A stretch of DNA of 64,000 nucleotides, taken from contig VZTI01002341.1 of assembly GCA_013397865.1 (NCBI GenBank), positions 249,527 through 313,526 of the forward strand, given 5' to 3'. Each line of letters starts with the position of its first letter. Within the stretch, counting starts at the first letter, position 1. The notes under the pieces were generated by a model, which was not told the origin of the DNA, ran no database searches, and saw only the letters and a list, made by a program, of their open reading frames with translations. Of this stretch, positions 25,901-39,491 are shown one piece after another. Origin of the DNA: Struthidea cinerea (Eukaryota; Chordata; Aves; Passeriformes; Corcoracidae). The position numbers and the translations under genes are program-made.

Positions 25901-28163
25901 TTCTCCATTTGAGTTTATTGTAAGATTGCCAGTTAACCTAACAAAGTCGTTTTCTAAAATGAAAAAAGGTTTCAGCATCTTCTGGTCATAAATACCAAAT
26001 CATTTCCCACACAAACACTGCAGAAACCTTAGCTGACACTTTAGATCAAAATTGTTGACACACTTCGTGCACAGAATGGATCATGTAAGAGCTTCACATG
26101 GTTTACCTCATTCATGTATTGACTTAAACAGGGCTACTGCTTTATTCTTAAAACATTAGGTTTGATAAGTAGGAGGATGTAGCTGTTATCATCAGCTCAC
26201 TCTTAGGTATAGAAATCAAAATAGTTCTAAGTAACTCAATAGATTCCCTAGCCCTGCAAAGACCACCGATGTGCAGAACTGAACATGCATGGAAAGAACA
26301 AGAGAAAAGTGGTAAGTATTACTTAAATACTTAGCATCAATAAACATGAATATGTATTTGAAAATCATTGGCCTGCTTAATGATCTTTAAAATTAATTAG
26401 AAACTCTCTTAAGAGAAAATGCAAATGGAGGCTGTACATTAGTAGTATATTGCAAATAACATAAATATGTTCTGTTGCTGGCAAACTTTTGACTGAAGGT
26501 AGTTTGAACACTACAATGTTAGCTCCTCTGTCTCATCTAATGAAACTAGTTATAATTAATTTCCTCACTGAACCTTACTTACAACCATTAAATGGTATGG
26601 GAATATTTTGCACCTGAAGATATTTCTGGGCCACTCCTTTGTGATTACTCTTTGCTCCTGTTAACAATAAAAATTCCTAGGCTCTACTCTAATAATACAT
26701 GCAAGACAATTGAATAGGATTGAACTCCCAGTTATAGACACACTGCTGTCTATAATTTTCAAAGACAATACCACAGACCATAAAAACTTCATTTATCCTT
26801 CCCACCTCCCCTCTGTGCTGGCATTTAAACTCACAGCATTTAATAACAATATCAAAGGGTAGCTTTTCCACCTAAAATTTTGATATGCTTTTATCAATTA
26901 GCAGTTCAGACTTATAACTGAGAATTGACAATAACCAAAACAGTATAAGATTATACTTAATCCCTTTAGGCTGATTCTATAAATGATTTCTTGAACAGCA
27001 TCACATATTTGCAGTCCAGCATGATGTTATTTTGTTTTGCATGTGGGACTGAAGGGATCATGCCTGGGATTCAGCACCACTAGTGTACTATTCTGTCTTT
27101 CAAGACATGAGCTTTCTTTAGGCTGAGATTTTGCTATAAATATTTAACCACAGGCTGGATTCAAGAAAAGGAAGACTTAGTCATGTTGCCTTCAAGCAGC
27201 TGTAATCTTAACAATGTTTTGATAGGAAAAACAAAGCCAGTAGTCCTGTGTTCTGTTCCTATATTTGCCAGAAGATCAAAACTCTCACATTTATTGAAAT
27301 ACCCCTGATACCAAGGTCCGCATTTTGGATCATTTAGTCAACCTTTCTGCTGACAATACTTACTCCTTCAGCTTACTCTTCCTTCAACTCAATTTACTGA
27401 GTTTATAAAATAAATAATTGCAAATGTAATTATTTATGCATAAACCTTGAAGTACTGGAGGGTAGGGAGCACACCTTTTTATTAGGAAATGAAAGGAAGA
27501 ATGTCCATGGCCTCTTTTGGTTGATTGGGGTTTTTTTTAGGTGTATTCAGAAGTTTAAGCAGCCCCAGAAAGGAGTTTGGTCTCATGTGTTAGTAAACAG
27601 AGGAAAGCTGGGGTACCATGAAAGTTGGTGTATTCATTTTTTTTCAAAGACATTTCTGAAGTCACTGAAACATGAGAACAATATGTGCAGAATAGAACTG
27701 AAAAAGAAAGGAAGAACTCCCTCTTGGTGGTGTGGATGGTTTCTGCATGTTGGTCAGTCACTAGACTGCCTTGCTACAGGAGGACTTTGTCATGCAAGGT
27801 GCTACAAAGAAGCTTTCACATATTATTTAATAAAGATTTTTGGTGAGGCTGTAGAGGACACTTATAGAGCCAAGAGACTGTGTACTTGCTTGCTTAAATA
27901 ACTGTGGGGATTTTGAGATTGCTCTCTTCACAATCCCTGTTCTGTGATTGCAGTTTATTGGATTGGTAAGGGAAAATATATGGATAATAAATATTTCATA
28001 TCAGAACATGAGAATTTTGGTAATGACATTTATTACCAGATGTGGGTTAATATAAATTATTTTTTATTCATATATTTAGATCTATGGCTCCTTTGTTTTT
28101 CCACCTCAGTACTGTTATTTTTCACTTTACATTATTAGTACTCCTTATGATACACTTATGATT

Positions 28164-28188
28164 AAAGAGTAGTGAATTACTACTCTTT
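28164..28188. repeat. Perfect palindrome, 10-bp arms
   Basis: aaagagtagt and actactcttt flank a 5-base gaatt spacer. Function unknown. Confidence 0.9.
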
Positions 28189-31100
28189 CATTGTTTCAGG
28201 AAAGAAATTTTGAGTAAGAGCTGGAACTAATGACAATGGTCTAGATGGGATGACTGCCTAAGTAGCCATATCTTTAGCTTGACTATTGAATAGATGGCTA
28301 CACAGAGAAATCACATAATGATAAGGACTAACTAGTAAAGAAAGGAACTTACTACTGCCCTTCTCACACCATCTTTTCCCATCTATTCTTGTTGTCTGCA
28401 TTCTATCTGCAAGTTAATCTTCTCCATGTTTAAACTTTCAGAATCCATACCATCTTCAGAATAACAGCGAACTTTCTAAAATGTCATCAGATGAAAAGCT
28501 TGTGACGGGTAGGAAAAAACCAGACATATGCTGCAGTGTAATTTCAGCCATCATATTCAAGACTTTTTCCTACACACACTGTATTTTGTTGCAGTCTCCT
28601 CTTTTGCAATGGACCCTTTATCCAGACTGACCCTTTAGCTTTACCAAGTACAGTGAGTGGAAGCAGAAATAAAAGTAATCTGAACAAATATATACCTTTG
28701 TTACAGACCTTGGCATCTAAAACAATTATCTGCACCCCTATTACAGAACTGATGTTCCCAAGGGCAGTTCCACTTACCCAAAACAGAAGTCTAACACATA
28801 TCAATCATCCTTAGTTCATATCTATGCCTCCACTGCTTCTACTGGGACTCAATTTTGATACTATTTCCATGCTTATTTTTGCAGTAGAATACTACATTAA
28901 GAGAAAAATATTTACTTGTTCCTGTATATCAATAATTACTTTTTTAAAAAAATAAAGATAATATTCCAGTTGAAAAGTAAAGAGTGAGAAGTGGGCTATG
29001 CTACTTTACATCTTGCCATTTTAATGCTTTTTAAAAATCTATTTATGCTATTTAATGAGCTAGGACCATTCCTTAATAGTCCTATAAAGCATTAGAAAAT
29101 AACTTTAATATAATCTTATCTGTCATTTTCACAGAAAATATATTCGAAGATGTAAAACCAGATAATTTGAATAATGTTAGAAAGACAGAAAATGGGTTTT
29201 GTTCTGGGATTCAGTGACAGGCGGAGCCATGAGTTACATCTCCATTTGAGTTAGTGATCTAGATTGCTTTTATAGCAAACAAGGAAAACGTAATTGAGAT
29301 GTCAAAAACTCCAGCCCCAAAGCCAACAGATGACTCACACCCCAGCAGACCTGCAAGCTCTTCTGAAATCACTACTTCATTTTTAGATGTCTTCAAGATA
29401 GACACCTAACATTCATGCTTTTTGTACTTTATGGCTTTGTCAGTATAAAGCTGATACGATATATACTTTTAAAATTAAAGAGGTTCTTTTACTCAGCCAT
29501 CTTTATTCTGTCTGAGCATTTTCTGGCATGGTATTTTCTGTATGCAAATCAGTACTGTAAGGCAGAACTGAACATTTAACAGTGGTGACATGTTTAGCTA
29601 TTAAAAATTAGTCTCTGTGATGTTAAGGGGGGGAGAAAGGATGAGTTTCCTGATTAAGGTCTTCTGGCCAGCTCAGAAATTTCAATTATTTTTCAAATAG
29701 TCTTTCTCCTCCTCTCCTGGATGTGGAGGAATGTGAATGGAAAATCACAGTAAAAATAATTCTACTTGGAGTTATTTGTATATTAAGAAAAATAAAAGCT
29801 GACATTTTAATCCCAGAGATAAGGATAATCATATTCATAAACGTTTTTTTACACTGCTCAAACAAATTTGTTCATTTACTTCCTTAGTTTTCCTCCTGGT
29901 AATACTCTGTTTCAGCTCTTAACATGACTAAAATTTGTGGGGAAAACTATTCTTTGCCTACTACTCTTCAGTTTAAAAATTGAGGCATTTTTCAATTTAT
30001 ACTTATTTAAAGAAACAAAAAAGTACTGATGAATGTTCATATGAAAAAGGAGAGGAGTTCCAAGAAGGCATGTATTTCTTTGTCCAGCAGCCAGGATTTC
30101 TTGAGTAACCTGGAAGGAAGCTGAATCCTGACCTGCAAGTTGCCTGTTCATATATTCGAAAGGGTAGTCCTGTTCTGAGACTTTTATGCAGAAGACAAAA
30201 TCATTAAAAAAAGGGAAATTGGGAATGAATGAATTCCCGATTTTTTCTGAGGAGAATTTTGAAAGTACGACAGAAAGGGCCAGATGTTGATACTCAAGTC
30301 CACTAAAACATTCGTACCAACACTGCACAGACTCAGCCCTCATGATGACCTCTTCTCTATCTGTAATGAATGGCCCAGCCTCAGCAAAAGCCCCGTATCT
30401 CCTTCAAGCAGCCAAGAGGAGACAACAGGCTGGGCTGTTGGCTGACTTGAAAGGCACACCTCTACCCCTGTACTCAACGTTAGAGAACGAACACTAGCAT
30501 GCAATCATCTAGCCTATTAAAATATTAGATGTACCTGGCTTGGTTTTACAGGGTAATAAACAGTTCGCCAGTGTTGTTTAGGAGTAGACCCTGGAACATT
30601 CCAAACAGGTAACTTGGCCATGGTCATCTCACTTTGCAAGCTAGGAGCATAAGTAGACCATTTTGTTTTAGGCTTAAGTCCAGAGGACAGATCTTGGTAC
30701 ATTTAATCTCCTGTTTCAGAAGCAGGCAGTAATTTTGAACCCTAAAAATCCAATCAGATATTTGCTCACGTGGAGAAAATTCCACAGGTTTTCTCTTTAA
30801 AATCTTCAGAATTTAGTCAATGAAGGAGTAGTGGAACAGGAAGCAAAACTGCCTGCTAATCAGGAGAAAGAACCAACAAAAGGATTCCCATTTCTATATT
30901 TTGTTGAACTATCTTCTTTTTAAAATTAATTAATTATTTCAGTAGCCATTTTTTCTGCTTACAAAAAACCAATCCATTGTAACATAGACATGAAATAAGA
31001 TAGTGACTTGTAATCTACATGTTTGTTTTCTTTATTTCTGTGGACACATAATGACATTATAAGGATGCTTTGCCTAACTTTTAGATCCAAAGAACATGGC

Positions 31101-31266
31101 CTGTGTTTATCTTCCTTGCCTTCCTCTGAGTAGTGTAGCCTTAGGGTAAAATCCAAAAAGTACTTTGTGTGCCATCTGTCTTAATGGACATCTGACTGTA
31201 TCTATAATCTATATAGGTCTAAATTTAGAACACTCTGAAGAAAGTGTCCTAAAGTTTTCTCATCCA

Positions 31267-31267
<1 letters not shown>

Positions 31268-31319
<52 letters not shown>

Positions 31320-31330
31320 NAAAAAAAAAA
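31268..31330. repeat. Poly-A tract with one N
   Basis: 52 A, one N at 31320, then 10 A. No retroposon body or clear target-site duplication is visible next to it. The N marks an assembly join or gap of unknown length, so the true tract length is unknown. Confidence 0.95.
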
Positions 31331-32301
31331 GTATCTAGCTCATTTGGACCTTAGATTAAGTTTGAACTTTAATCTTCTGTGAATATTTGGACAGCATGTA
31401 ACACTGCATGGATGTTAAAATTATCTACCATCTTGGACCTGTGCAAGAATATTTTCAGATTATGTTGCACTCCTGTGAGTAATTTTATAGACAGTGCATT
31501 AAAATTTTTGCAAATAGCAATCTACTGTGTATCTTTTACCTGTTGTGCCCTTTTGTATTTCATTGCCCCTCTGGTGCTAAGTGCTTGCAAATAATTTCTG
31601 ACCCCCTTTTCATAACCAGAGTCTGAAGCTCTGCGGGCAAAGAGAAAGTGCTAACAAATAACTCTGTTGTCGGAATTCATGTTTCCTGAGTGAAACTCAC
31701 TAAATTACTTATTTCCAAACACATATTTCTGTTCCTGCAAAACTCATGCTGCCTTTGGAATAGGGCTTTGGAAATGACCTTATCCTCCCACCTATGCAGG
31801 CGTACACACACAGTCAGTTACTCACTGCAATCTCTGGCTCAGTGTCCTGCAGTGATCACCATTGTGTCTGTATGTGTGTATGGATAATTTTAAGGTGATT
31901 CCAGACATCCTGCTCTCACACATACTCAGACCCACCAAAACGTGGCATGCATGACCTAAGTAGGCAATACTTTAGCAGTTCCTCTGTCCTCCACTTGAAT
32001 CAGTGAGCTGCTCTGGCTTGTGGCTCTGACCGTCCCAGTGGGCAGCTTCTTGAAGTGAACCTTAACATTACTTGTTGGCTTCTAACCCTCTTCTGCTAGG
32101 GCCTTCTCCAGGGAACTCCATGGTCCCTGTGTGGAGTAGATGAGTAGGGCAGGCAGTGAATGACAGAAGAGCATTTCACAAGAAATCATGAAAAGCCACG
32201 AGCTCTGTACACTTGGGCTCCACGCTTGAGCTAGGAGGTCTGTTGTGCAGCATACCCAGGGCTACAAGCACAGGGGAAGCATGATCACCAGGCCAACAAA
32301 C

Positions 32302-32450
32302 AATCACAGAATCACAGAATGGGTGAGATTGGAAGGAACCACAGTGGGATCATCTGTTCCACCCAACTTGCTCAGTCAGGGTCATTGTAGAGAACACTGC
32401 ACAGGATTGTGTCCAGATGGTTCTTGAGTATCTCTCAACCTTGTCACTGG
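32302..32450 (-). mobile_element. CR1 LINE 3' end, antisense
   Basis: The plus strand begins aatcacagaatcacagaatg and 'gtgagattggaaggaacc', the complement of the CR1 3' tail. It continues through 'cacaggattgtgtccagatg' and 'gttcttgagtatctctcaac'. Only about 150 bp of 3' UTR is kept, the usual 5'-truncated form. The far boundary is approximate. Confidence 0.85.
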
Positions 32451-33790
32451 GCAAGCACAGTGATGTACACAGGTTGGGGAAAGACACACACCATTTTACT
32501 GCCATGGTAAAGATCAGGCAGTGTGGTGCTGCGCAGGTTCCTGACTGCTGCTGTGAACTACAGACTGTAGACCTTGCTGCAGATTGTTGGCTTCCTTAGC
32601 TGAACCAGCAGTGGTTTTCCTGGGCTGAGCTGTGTGCCTTCCCTCTCCATCCACCTCTGCTCACAAAGACCTTTTGTTTAGTTTATCAACAACACAAAAT
32701 GGTCAACACCAACAAAGACCTCAAATCAAAAGTGATTTGTCTTCAGTAAGTCAGGCTCTTTTTGCTGTGAGTGTAACATCTCAAATATTTAATTTTAATT
32801 TTAATGAAGTTGCTTTGCTTGAAAAAGGTCAGTGCTGTCAACAAAGAAAAATGTTGAAGTTCAAAGTAGCTTGTTTGCTCAGAAGATTGAACTTTTGAAT
32901 TGATGATATATATTAATAGCACTTAGTGTTCACAGTAAATACACAGTAAGATGAAATTCAGTAATCCATCCTATTTATTAGGATTCTGAAACAAACCATG
33001 GAGGCTTTCAGATAAATGTCTGTGAGGGTTAGTGGATTGGGAGCACGCAAAACCCTTGGTTTATTTCATCATAAATATTACAGTTTAAGTTTCTGTATTA
33101 TTCTACATTTCTAGGAACTAGAAATTAATTTAATGATTTGTGTATTTACAACGTTTGGAGTAAGAGTTTTATAAAATAGTTGCTATACTTGGAAGTTCAA
33201 AAAGCAACTTTTCTTAGCTTAGGTTTTGTAGAAATAGTGTCAGCAGACCCCTGTCCTGTGATTTCTGGATCCTTTAGCCACATGGTTGGATGGCTGGCTG
33301 TAGCTATATCTTCATCTCACAGAATTTCTGCTCTCACTATGGGTACCAACACTAATTGTAGAAGGAGTTCTCAATGGGGACGGCAATGCAGGGCACAGAG
33401 TAAAATAAGGTTAAAACAACACATAAATCTCACACGAGATGTTAGCAAACTGCTTCCACTATAACTAACTTAAACATCAAGCAAAATTCACTTGAGCCAC
33501 AGAAAGAAACTACAGTGAGGAGCCGAGTGAAAGGTTAATTGGATTGACTTTCTATATAGAAAATGGGTGGCTATTATTCTGGTTACTTCCAGAGGCCCCG
33601 ATACAAAGAGATCATTAGATGCTACATGTGGATAAGAAACCATTACATTTCATCTGTTTCCCCTTTAATGAAGCCAGTAACTTGTCTCTGATCAAACCAT
33701 TACTTATTTTGTGTTAAAAAGACGGACAAATGCTTAGCATAAGTTCAAATTGAGAGACACTAAAAAGCACAAGATTCAAAACGCCCCTCC
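32451..33790. other. DNA without a recognisable gene
   Basis: No gene or repeat is assigned. Part of it (32450-32680 and 33230-33440) is less AT-rich than average, and open frames of up to 94 codons are present without domain features. Confidence 0.55.
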
Positions 33791-33844
33791 AAAAAAACTT
33801 TTTTAAAAAAAATTTAATTAAAAAAATTAAAGATTAAAAAAAAA
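33791..33844. repeat. A/T-rich low-complexity tract
   Basis: Alternating runs of A and T lie directly before a CR1 3' fragment. Confidence 0.85.
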
Positions 33845-33845
33845 G

Positions 33846-33956
33846 GCATTTGAACAATGCTCTCAGGCACATGGTGTGATTCTTGGGGCTCCCCTGTGCA
33901 GGGCCAGGAGATCCTTATGGTTCTCTTCCAACTCAGAACATCCTGTGTGATTCTTT
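33846..33956 (+). mobile_element. CR1 LINE 3' end, sense
   Basis: Contains caatgctctcaggcacatgg, 'tgtgattcttggggct', 'gcagggccaggag' and a terminal 'ctgtgtgattctttg', the order of a CR1 3' UTR. The same blocks recur in the longer CR1 at 38835-39491, so both probably come from related subfamilies. About 110 bp survive. Confidence 0.85.
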
Positions 33957-36900
33957 GTATGAACTCTTTAAAAAGAACTGATTGGAAGAGTCATTCTTTG
34001 TCAAATATGGCATTATCTGTTTCCAAATCGTTGACAGCACAGAAGGAATCATCTTCAGTATTTGTGTATTCTATCATATGATGTTAGAAGTATACATGAA
34101 GTACAATATAGTAGATACTTGATTCTGTGTGCTACAAACCAGCAAACCACACTAGAGAACAGAATGTTGGTTTCTCAAACCCCTACCTGTGATGGGATAG
34201 GGGTAAAAGAACTGCTTATATTTTGTGACTTCAACCTGAGTGACAAGCTTTAGTTCGCCTGCTGCAGGTGCTCAAATGGCCTTACAAAATCTAAATATCA
34301 CTGCAGTCAGTTTTTGAGTTCAGGAAACGTTACAGCCAACAGACAGTTTCAATCAATCTTCTCTTATAGATAAGGAATTTGATGAGAGCAATAAAATTAG
34401 TGGTAGCTCAGGACCAGCAAAGGATGATCTCTTTATATTTTCTCTGATAGTAGGAAAGAAAACAGTGCATGCCTTTGGTGTGCTAAATGTGGCAGTTTCA
34501 TAGAGCTGGAACAAAGGATCCAACATATATAGCTTAAAATGGAACAAAACCTCATTTTAAAATAACTTCAAAATATTAACTATATGAAAAACAGAAAAAG
34601 AGAAATTTGATTCTCAAGACAGGCTTCACAGCTATTTTTCCCTTCAATCACTCTATGAACATTCCCTCTAACAAACTTAACCTGCAGTTATTCAGAACAA
34701 AGCTTGTTGGGAGGCATTTTCCAGATTTTGAACATAAACATACTCATCAAATGATCATTCCTCTGATAAGTGCAGGAGAAGGAGAAAAACCTCCTACCAC
34801 AGTCAGATGTGTCAGCATGGTATCTTTTAAGACAGCTCCTCAGTATGATGCCTTTCCATCCTACAACTCATTCGGAATGGAAAGCCTCTGCTGAAGAGCT
34901 GTGTTGCTTAAAGCTTCTTCCATAGAAGACTTTCACATGATGTTTTACCACCCTTGTTAATAATATATCTAGAAGAAATTATCTTAGTGTGCTTTCTAGA
35001 GGCTGATAAAATGGCATACATTGTCTCTCTTGCCAATCAAAGGGTGAACTGTAGCCAACTGAGGTCCTACTTTATTTCTTTTTCTTTCAGATTATAAAAG
35101 CACCTTAAATATTTTTAAAGTAATATTTTTATCGTTTAAAAAATGACCCATTTCAAACAGAGATTAATCCATATATGTCTATAATATGCACACAGTCAAA
35201 CTAGGTGATCCTATGGGCATTTTCTAGCTTCCAAAACCACTAACTCCAAGTATCCTTCAAAAATGCTAAAACTTCAAGTTGCAGCATCAATATAAAAAAT
35301 CTATTCCCCTTGGTATTTAGTGATTCATACCACTAAAATGAACATCTTACTTTTTATTTGAACTTGTTTGGTTTTCATAGTCTTAGTACAGTTTTTATCA
35401 ATAAATTATTGCCCTTACAGTATTAAATATTTCTGCTATGTGAAATAAATTCTTTTCTTTAATCAAGTCAGTTTTTCATCTTGATAATCTGAATTGAAGC
35501 TTTCTGATCTCCTTTTTGAGCTCTCTCTTCTTTGACTGTTTTTTGGTTTGGATGTTTTTGGGGTTTTTTGTGATCCTTTTAATGTACAAACTCTGGGAAT
35601 GGTTATGGTGAACTAATACCAGGATTGATCAGTCCCACATCATTGTTTCAAGACTTAATGGCAAAGGTCCATAAAAATCTGTTGTTCATGATACCCTGTT
35701 CTATTTCCAGTATTGTTTTTTTCATGACTTATGTTCATGTGATTGGAGAAAAATCATGAGGTGGTGTCTGATGTCCAACGCCAAAAAAAAAATCTCGTAA
35801 GATGAATAGGAACATGAAATATACTAGCAAAGCAAAGTGAGATTTTAGTTTATAGCCTAAATAGGTAGTTTTGGCATAGGGTGTACAGGAATCCCTTCTA
35901 GAATTGTACCTGATAGGTAGCAGTCATGAGAAATACTTTTTACCCCATAAGACTTGGAGGTATAGGAGATGCTACATTATTCCCTTAACAGTAACATGTC
36001 CCATTATAACACTCCCCCAGGCTATACTATAATCTTTTAAGGAAAAAAGGACAAAATGCTGAGTCAAGCTCTTTTTTCTTTCCATAAGCAGCTCTTCCAC
36101 TCTTCCACAACTGAGAACGGATGACAAATTTGTCTGTGTGAACAAGAAAAACTAAAAAATGTAATTAAAACTAATCTAGTGCTTCTATTGTAAATCTCCT
36201 TTGATGTTACCTGCACAGTGCTGCAACATTGATCCACCTAAAAGTTGTGTCTCAGAATTTCATCTCTTCACTGAAGGAATTTGCTGAGTTTCTTTTTACA
36301 TGGCAGTTTAGCCTCTAATAAATAAAAAAAAACCAAACAGTGAAGGAATCTAGGAACATTGAATTTGCTATGCTAGATCAGTGTACTCACCTATCAAATC
36401 AAACATTCTATCCCACAGGATATGTAATGAAAATAGAGGTTTCCTCGTAGAAGTTTCTGTTAAATGTGTTCTAAAGAGAGAGTGAACAGTTCCCAGTATA
36501 ATAAAATCCTACTTAAACTTGTTCTTTTGAAAGCCAGTTTTGAATACACTTAGATGTGTATGCCTTGAGTCTCAAATAATTAAAAAAAAAAAAGGCAACA
36601 AATATTTGTACCTTTTTGTTTCTTAATCAGCTTGATAACTTCACAGATAATGAAGACAGCAAGGGCAGTTGTGATCTATCTAGACTGATTTCTTCTGTAA
36701 ATTATGTTATAGTTAATTTTCTGGATTACTTCCCATTTCAAGCACAACATAACTCTCAGAAACATTTCAAAACAGAGGGGTTTTTTAATCCTTAGTTGTT
36801 ATATTTAGATACTTAACAAAAATGTAATTGCATTCTTTAACATAATTTGAACATTTCAAGTAAAAAGAAATTATAATAACAACGTGATCTAAAGCAGCCT

Positions 36901-38834
36901 TACAAATAAATTTGCGGTGGGAAGAATAAGCAAGAACCGCGTGGCAGTTCCAGAAAAGTAAAGCTCTCTGTTGAAAGGTTTCTCTAGCATGATTCTCAAC
37001 ATAAAAGAATACCAAACCCCCCAAACAAAAAAAACCCACCACGCCTCGCATGGGTTCAAATACTCAATATTTGTAAAACTGTTAACACAGGCATTTTTCC
37101 CATTTAATCAGTGACTTCAGTGATAGCCCTGCCATTATTCTTCCTAATGTCTCAACCTTTAGGCACAAGGGAAAAATAAAACTGTCCTCAAAGGGCTGGT
37201 AAAAGTTTTCCTGGCCAGAAATCTTAATTTCAGCTACTTTTGTCTTTTTACATTGAGTTTGGCACCAAGGAAAATTTATGGCAACCTCTGGCTCCTTTAA
37301 TTAATTTTCCATGTCAACACTCAAAGTTAAAAATCCTACGATTTCAACAATCAATCTTGGGAAATATTTAGCCTATAAATATTTTTCTACTCATGTGAGA
37401 AGGCATAATTTCATTGGGACTATTTCTTTCCACAACGATGTGAATTTGGACTGCTAGGACTGATAAAATATAATACCAGGGGAGAGAGACACCCTGTGAC
37501 TTCTAATCAACAGCATTTTCTCTGTGATTCAGTCAAAATGTCCCAACTTCTTTGCCTTTTTCATACTGAAGAAAGGCACAGCAAGAAATCACCGGTAATG
37601 CATATAAACCATCAGGATACACTGCAATTCTACTTGTTCATATAGCATGTTAATTGTTCATGGAGCATTTTAATTTCTTTTAAAATATTTTTATGTCAGT
37701 AGCTGTTTCACTTGTATCTTAGGGACTAGTAAGGACAGTCATTCCCTAATAATATCATCTGGTTTACATTAATGCTTATTGTTATTCTCAAACAAAAAGA
37801 AAACTCCAGAAAGTAAGTTCTAAGGTCATCTTTACTTCACGTCATTTCCATGGCGATCAAGTACTAAAAGACCATTTCTAGGACAAGTGTGTTTATGAGT
37901 TAGGGTGTGACCTAAGTGATCTGGTGTTGTCATTATGATGTCTCCAAGTAAGTGTCATATTTGTACTAATAAATATTCACTATCCCATAAAACTAGAAAT
38001 ATGCAAGTGTGGATCTCAAGTTCATTATGTAACTGATTTAAACACATATCATAACAGTGAATTTAATAATCTCTGTTCCTCAGAGTATTTCATCAATAAT
38101 TCAGTGGAGCTTTGATATCTGTTCCCAATATACATGTAAGTAGTTTTGATAAAATAGGTTATTTGTAATTGTAGGTTTAAGCTTAAAATTCAAATAATAT
38201 AAGCATTATTTTTATTGATTTAATTTGGAGCTTTGTGTGTTATAAGATGCTTCTCTTTATCCTTCATAGATGAAACATAAAGTTGGGGGGGGGGGGTTGT
38301 TGTTATTGTTTTTGTTGTTTTCAGTAAATCTACAGGAATAATGTATTTCAGCATAGCTAGAGGAAAGAAAAAAAGGCTACTTTCCAATCTAGTAGGTCTT
38401 TTGAAATGTTGAAATAAATTTAATTGAATCTTTAGAGAATGTGGCAGGTGCATGGTTTTATATTTTATGTTGCTTTATGAAGAAAGTTCGTTCAAAATCA
38501 ATAAATATAAAAAAGAATGAGAAAATGTGTGGTTTTGTTCTTTTATTTTTCTCAGTCATATTTCAGAAGAAACTCTTAAAGTTGCATATCCAGTTTTACT
38601 GCAGAAAATAGGAGAAATAACAACTTTGTGGATAAAGTACATTTCAGCCATGAAAATGACCTTATCTTGAGGAAATAATTTACCAGAATTTTATTTAATT
38701 TTGCATAATTTTATTTATTTTAATAGATATAATCAATTTACTTCTGCCAGAAGGTTTCAAATGAAACCGGTATTTTATGAATCCCTCAAATTCTCAAGCT
38801 GTTTATTGACAAAAAATAATGGAGTTGTATGGTG
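33957..38834. other. AT-rich DNA without a recognisable gene
   Basis: No gene or transposon is recognised. There is a T/G-rich tract near 35538-35572, an A/C-rich tract near 37013-37040 and a 12-G run at 38285-38296. Open frames are under 100 codons except where they run into the following CR1. Confidence 0.6.
38285..38320. repeat. Poly-G run followed by TTG-rich tract
   Basis: Twelve G in a row, then ttgttgttattgtttttgtt. The homopolymer is prone to sequencing length error. Confidence 0.9.
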
Positions 38835-39491
38835 GTTGATTAGGGTCCTGGTCAATGGCAAGTTGAACATGAGTCAGCAGTGCCCTGGTAGCCAGGAGGG
38901 CCAACCCTGTCCTGGGGGGCATCAGGCACAGCATCTCCAGCTGGGCAAGGGAGGGGATTGTCCCCTCTGCTCTGCACTGGGGTGGTCTCACGTTGAGTCC
39001 TGGGGGGCAGGTTTGGGTGCCACAATGTAAGAGAGATGTAAAGCTATTGGAGAGTGTCCAAAGGAGGGCAACAAGGATGGTGAAGGGCCTTGAGGGGAAG
39101 CTGTGTGAGGAGCAGCTGAGGTCACTTGGGCTGCTCAGCCTGGAAAAGAGGAGACTGAGGGGAGACCTCACTGCAGTTACAACTTCCTTGCGAGGGGAAG
39201 AAGAGGGGCAGACACTGATCTCTGTGGTGACCAGTGACAGGAGCTGAGGGAATGGCCTGAAGGTGTGTCAGGGGAGGGTTAGGTTGGATATCAGGAAAAG
39301 GTTCTTCACCCAGAGGGTGGGTGGGCACTGGAACAGGCTCCCCAGGGAAGTGGTCACAGCACCAGGCCTGACAGAGCTCAAGAAGCATTAGGACAGTGCT
39401 CTCAGGCACATGGTGTGACTCCTGGGGATGGTGCTGTGTAGGGCCAGGAGCTGGACTTGATGATCCAGCTCAGCTTATTCTGTGATTCTGT
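38835..39491 (+). mobile_element. CR1 LINE 3' portion, sense, 5'-truncated
   Basis: This is the C-terminal part of the CR1 ORF2 reverse transcriptase region followed by the 3' UTR. Broken frames show the typical C-terminal words LNMSQQC near the start, then LLESVQRRATRMVKGLE and LGLLSLEKRRLRGDL around 39040-39170. Next come 'gttggatatcaggaaaagg', 'ttcttcacccagaggg' and 'actggaacaggctcccc', the 'gctctcaggcacatgg' block, and a tail ending 'attctgtgattctgtag'. Frameshifts and stops make it inactive. Family knowledge: CR1 inserts are normally 5'-truncated and end in short 8-bp-type repeats. The 3' end is close to exact; the 5' end is approximate. Confidence 0.93.

Larger units (their letters stand above)
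20609..32301. other. Long repeat-poor, gene-poor stretch
   Basis: Nearly 12 kb without a recognisable transposon or gene. It holds a degenerate 'attcaatat' AT repeat (about 25737-25828), a 10-bp-arm palindrome (28164-28188) and a poly-A tract (31268-31330). The longest open frames are 120 codons (23697-24059, plus), 126 codons (27521-27901, plus) and 143 codons (29912-30343, minus). None shows a recognisable domain or codon signal. Scarcity of retroelements is compatible with constrained noncoding DNA, but that cannot be judged from one sequence. Confidence 0.6.

Noticed and set aside
27521..27901. A 126-codon plus-strand frame
   Set aside because: No recognisable domain, promoter or splice context. 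The length is compatible with chance in a 64-kb window.
38701..39247. Plus-strand frames with protein-like words
   Set aside because: They are fragments of CR1 ORF2 (reverse transcriptase C-terminal words) broken by frameshifts.
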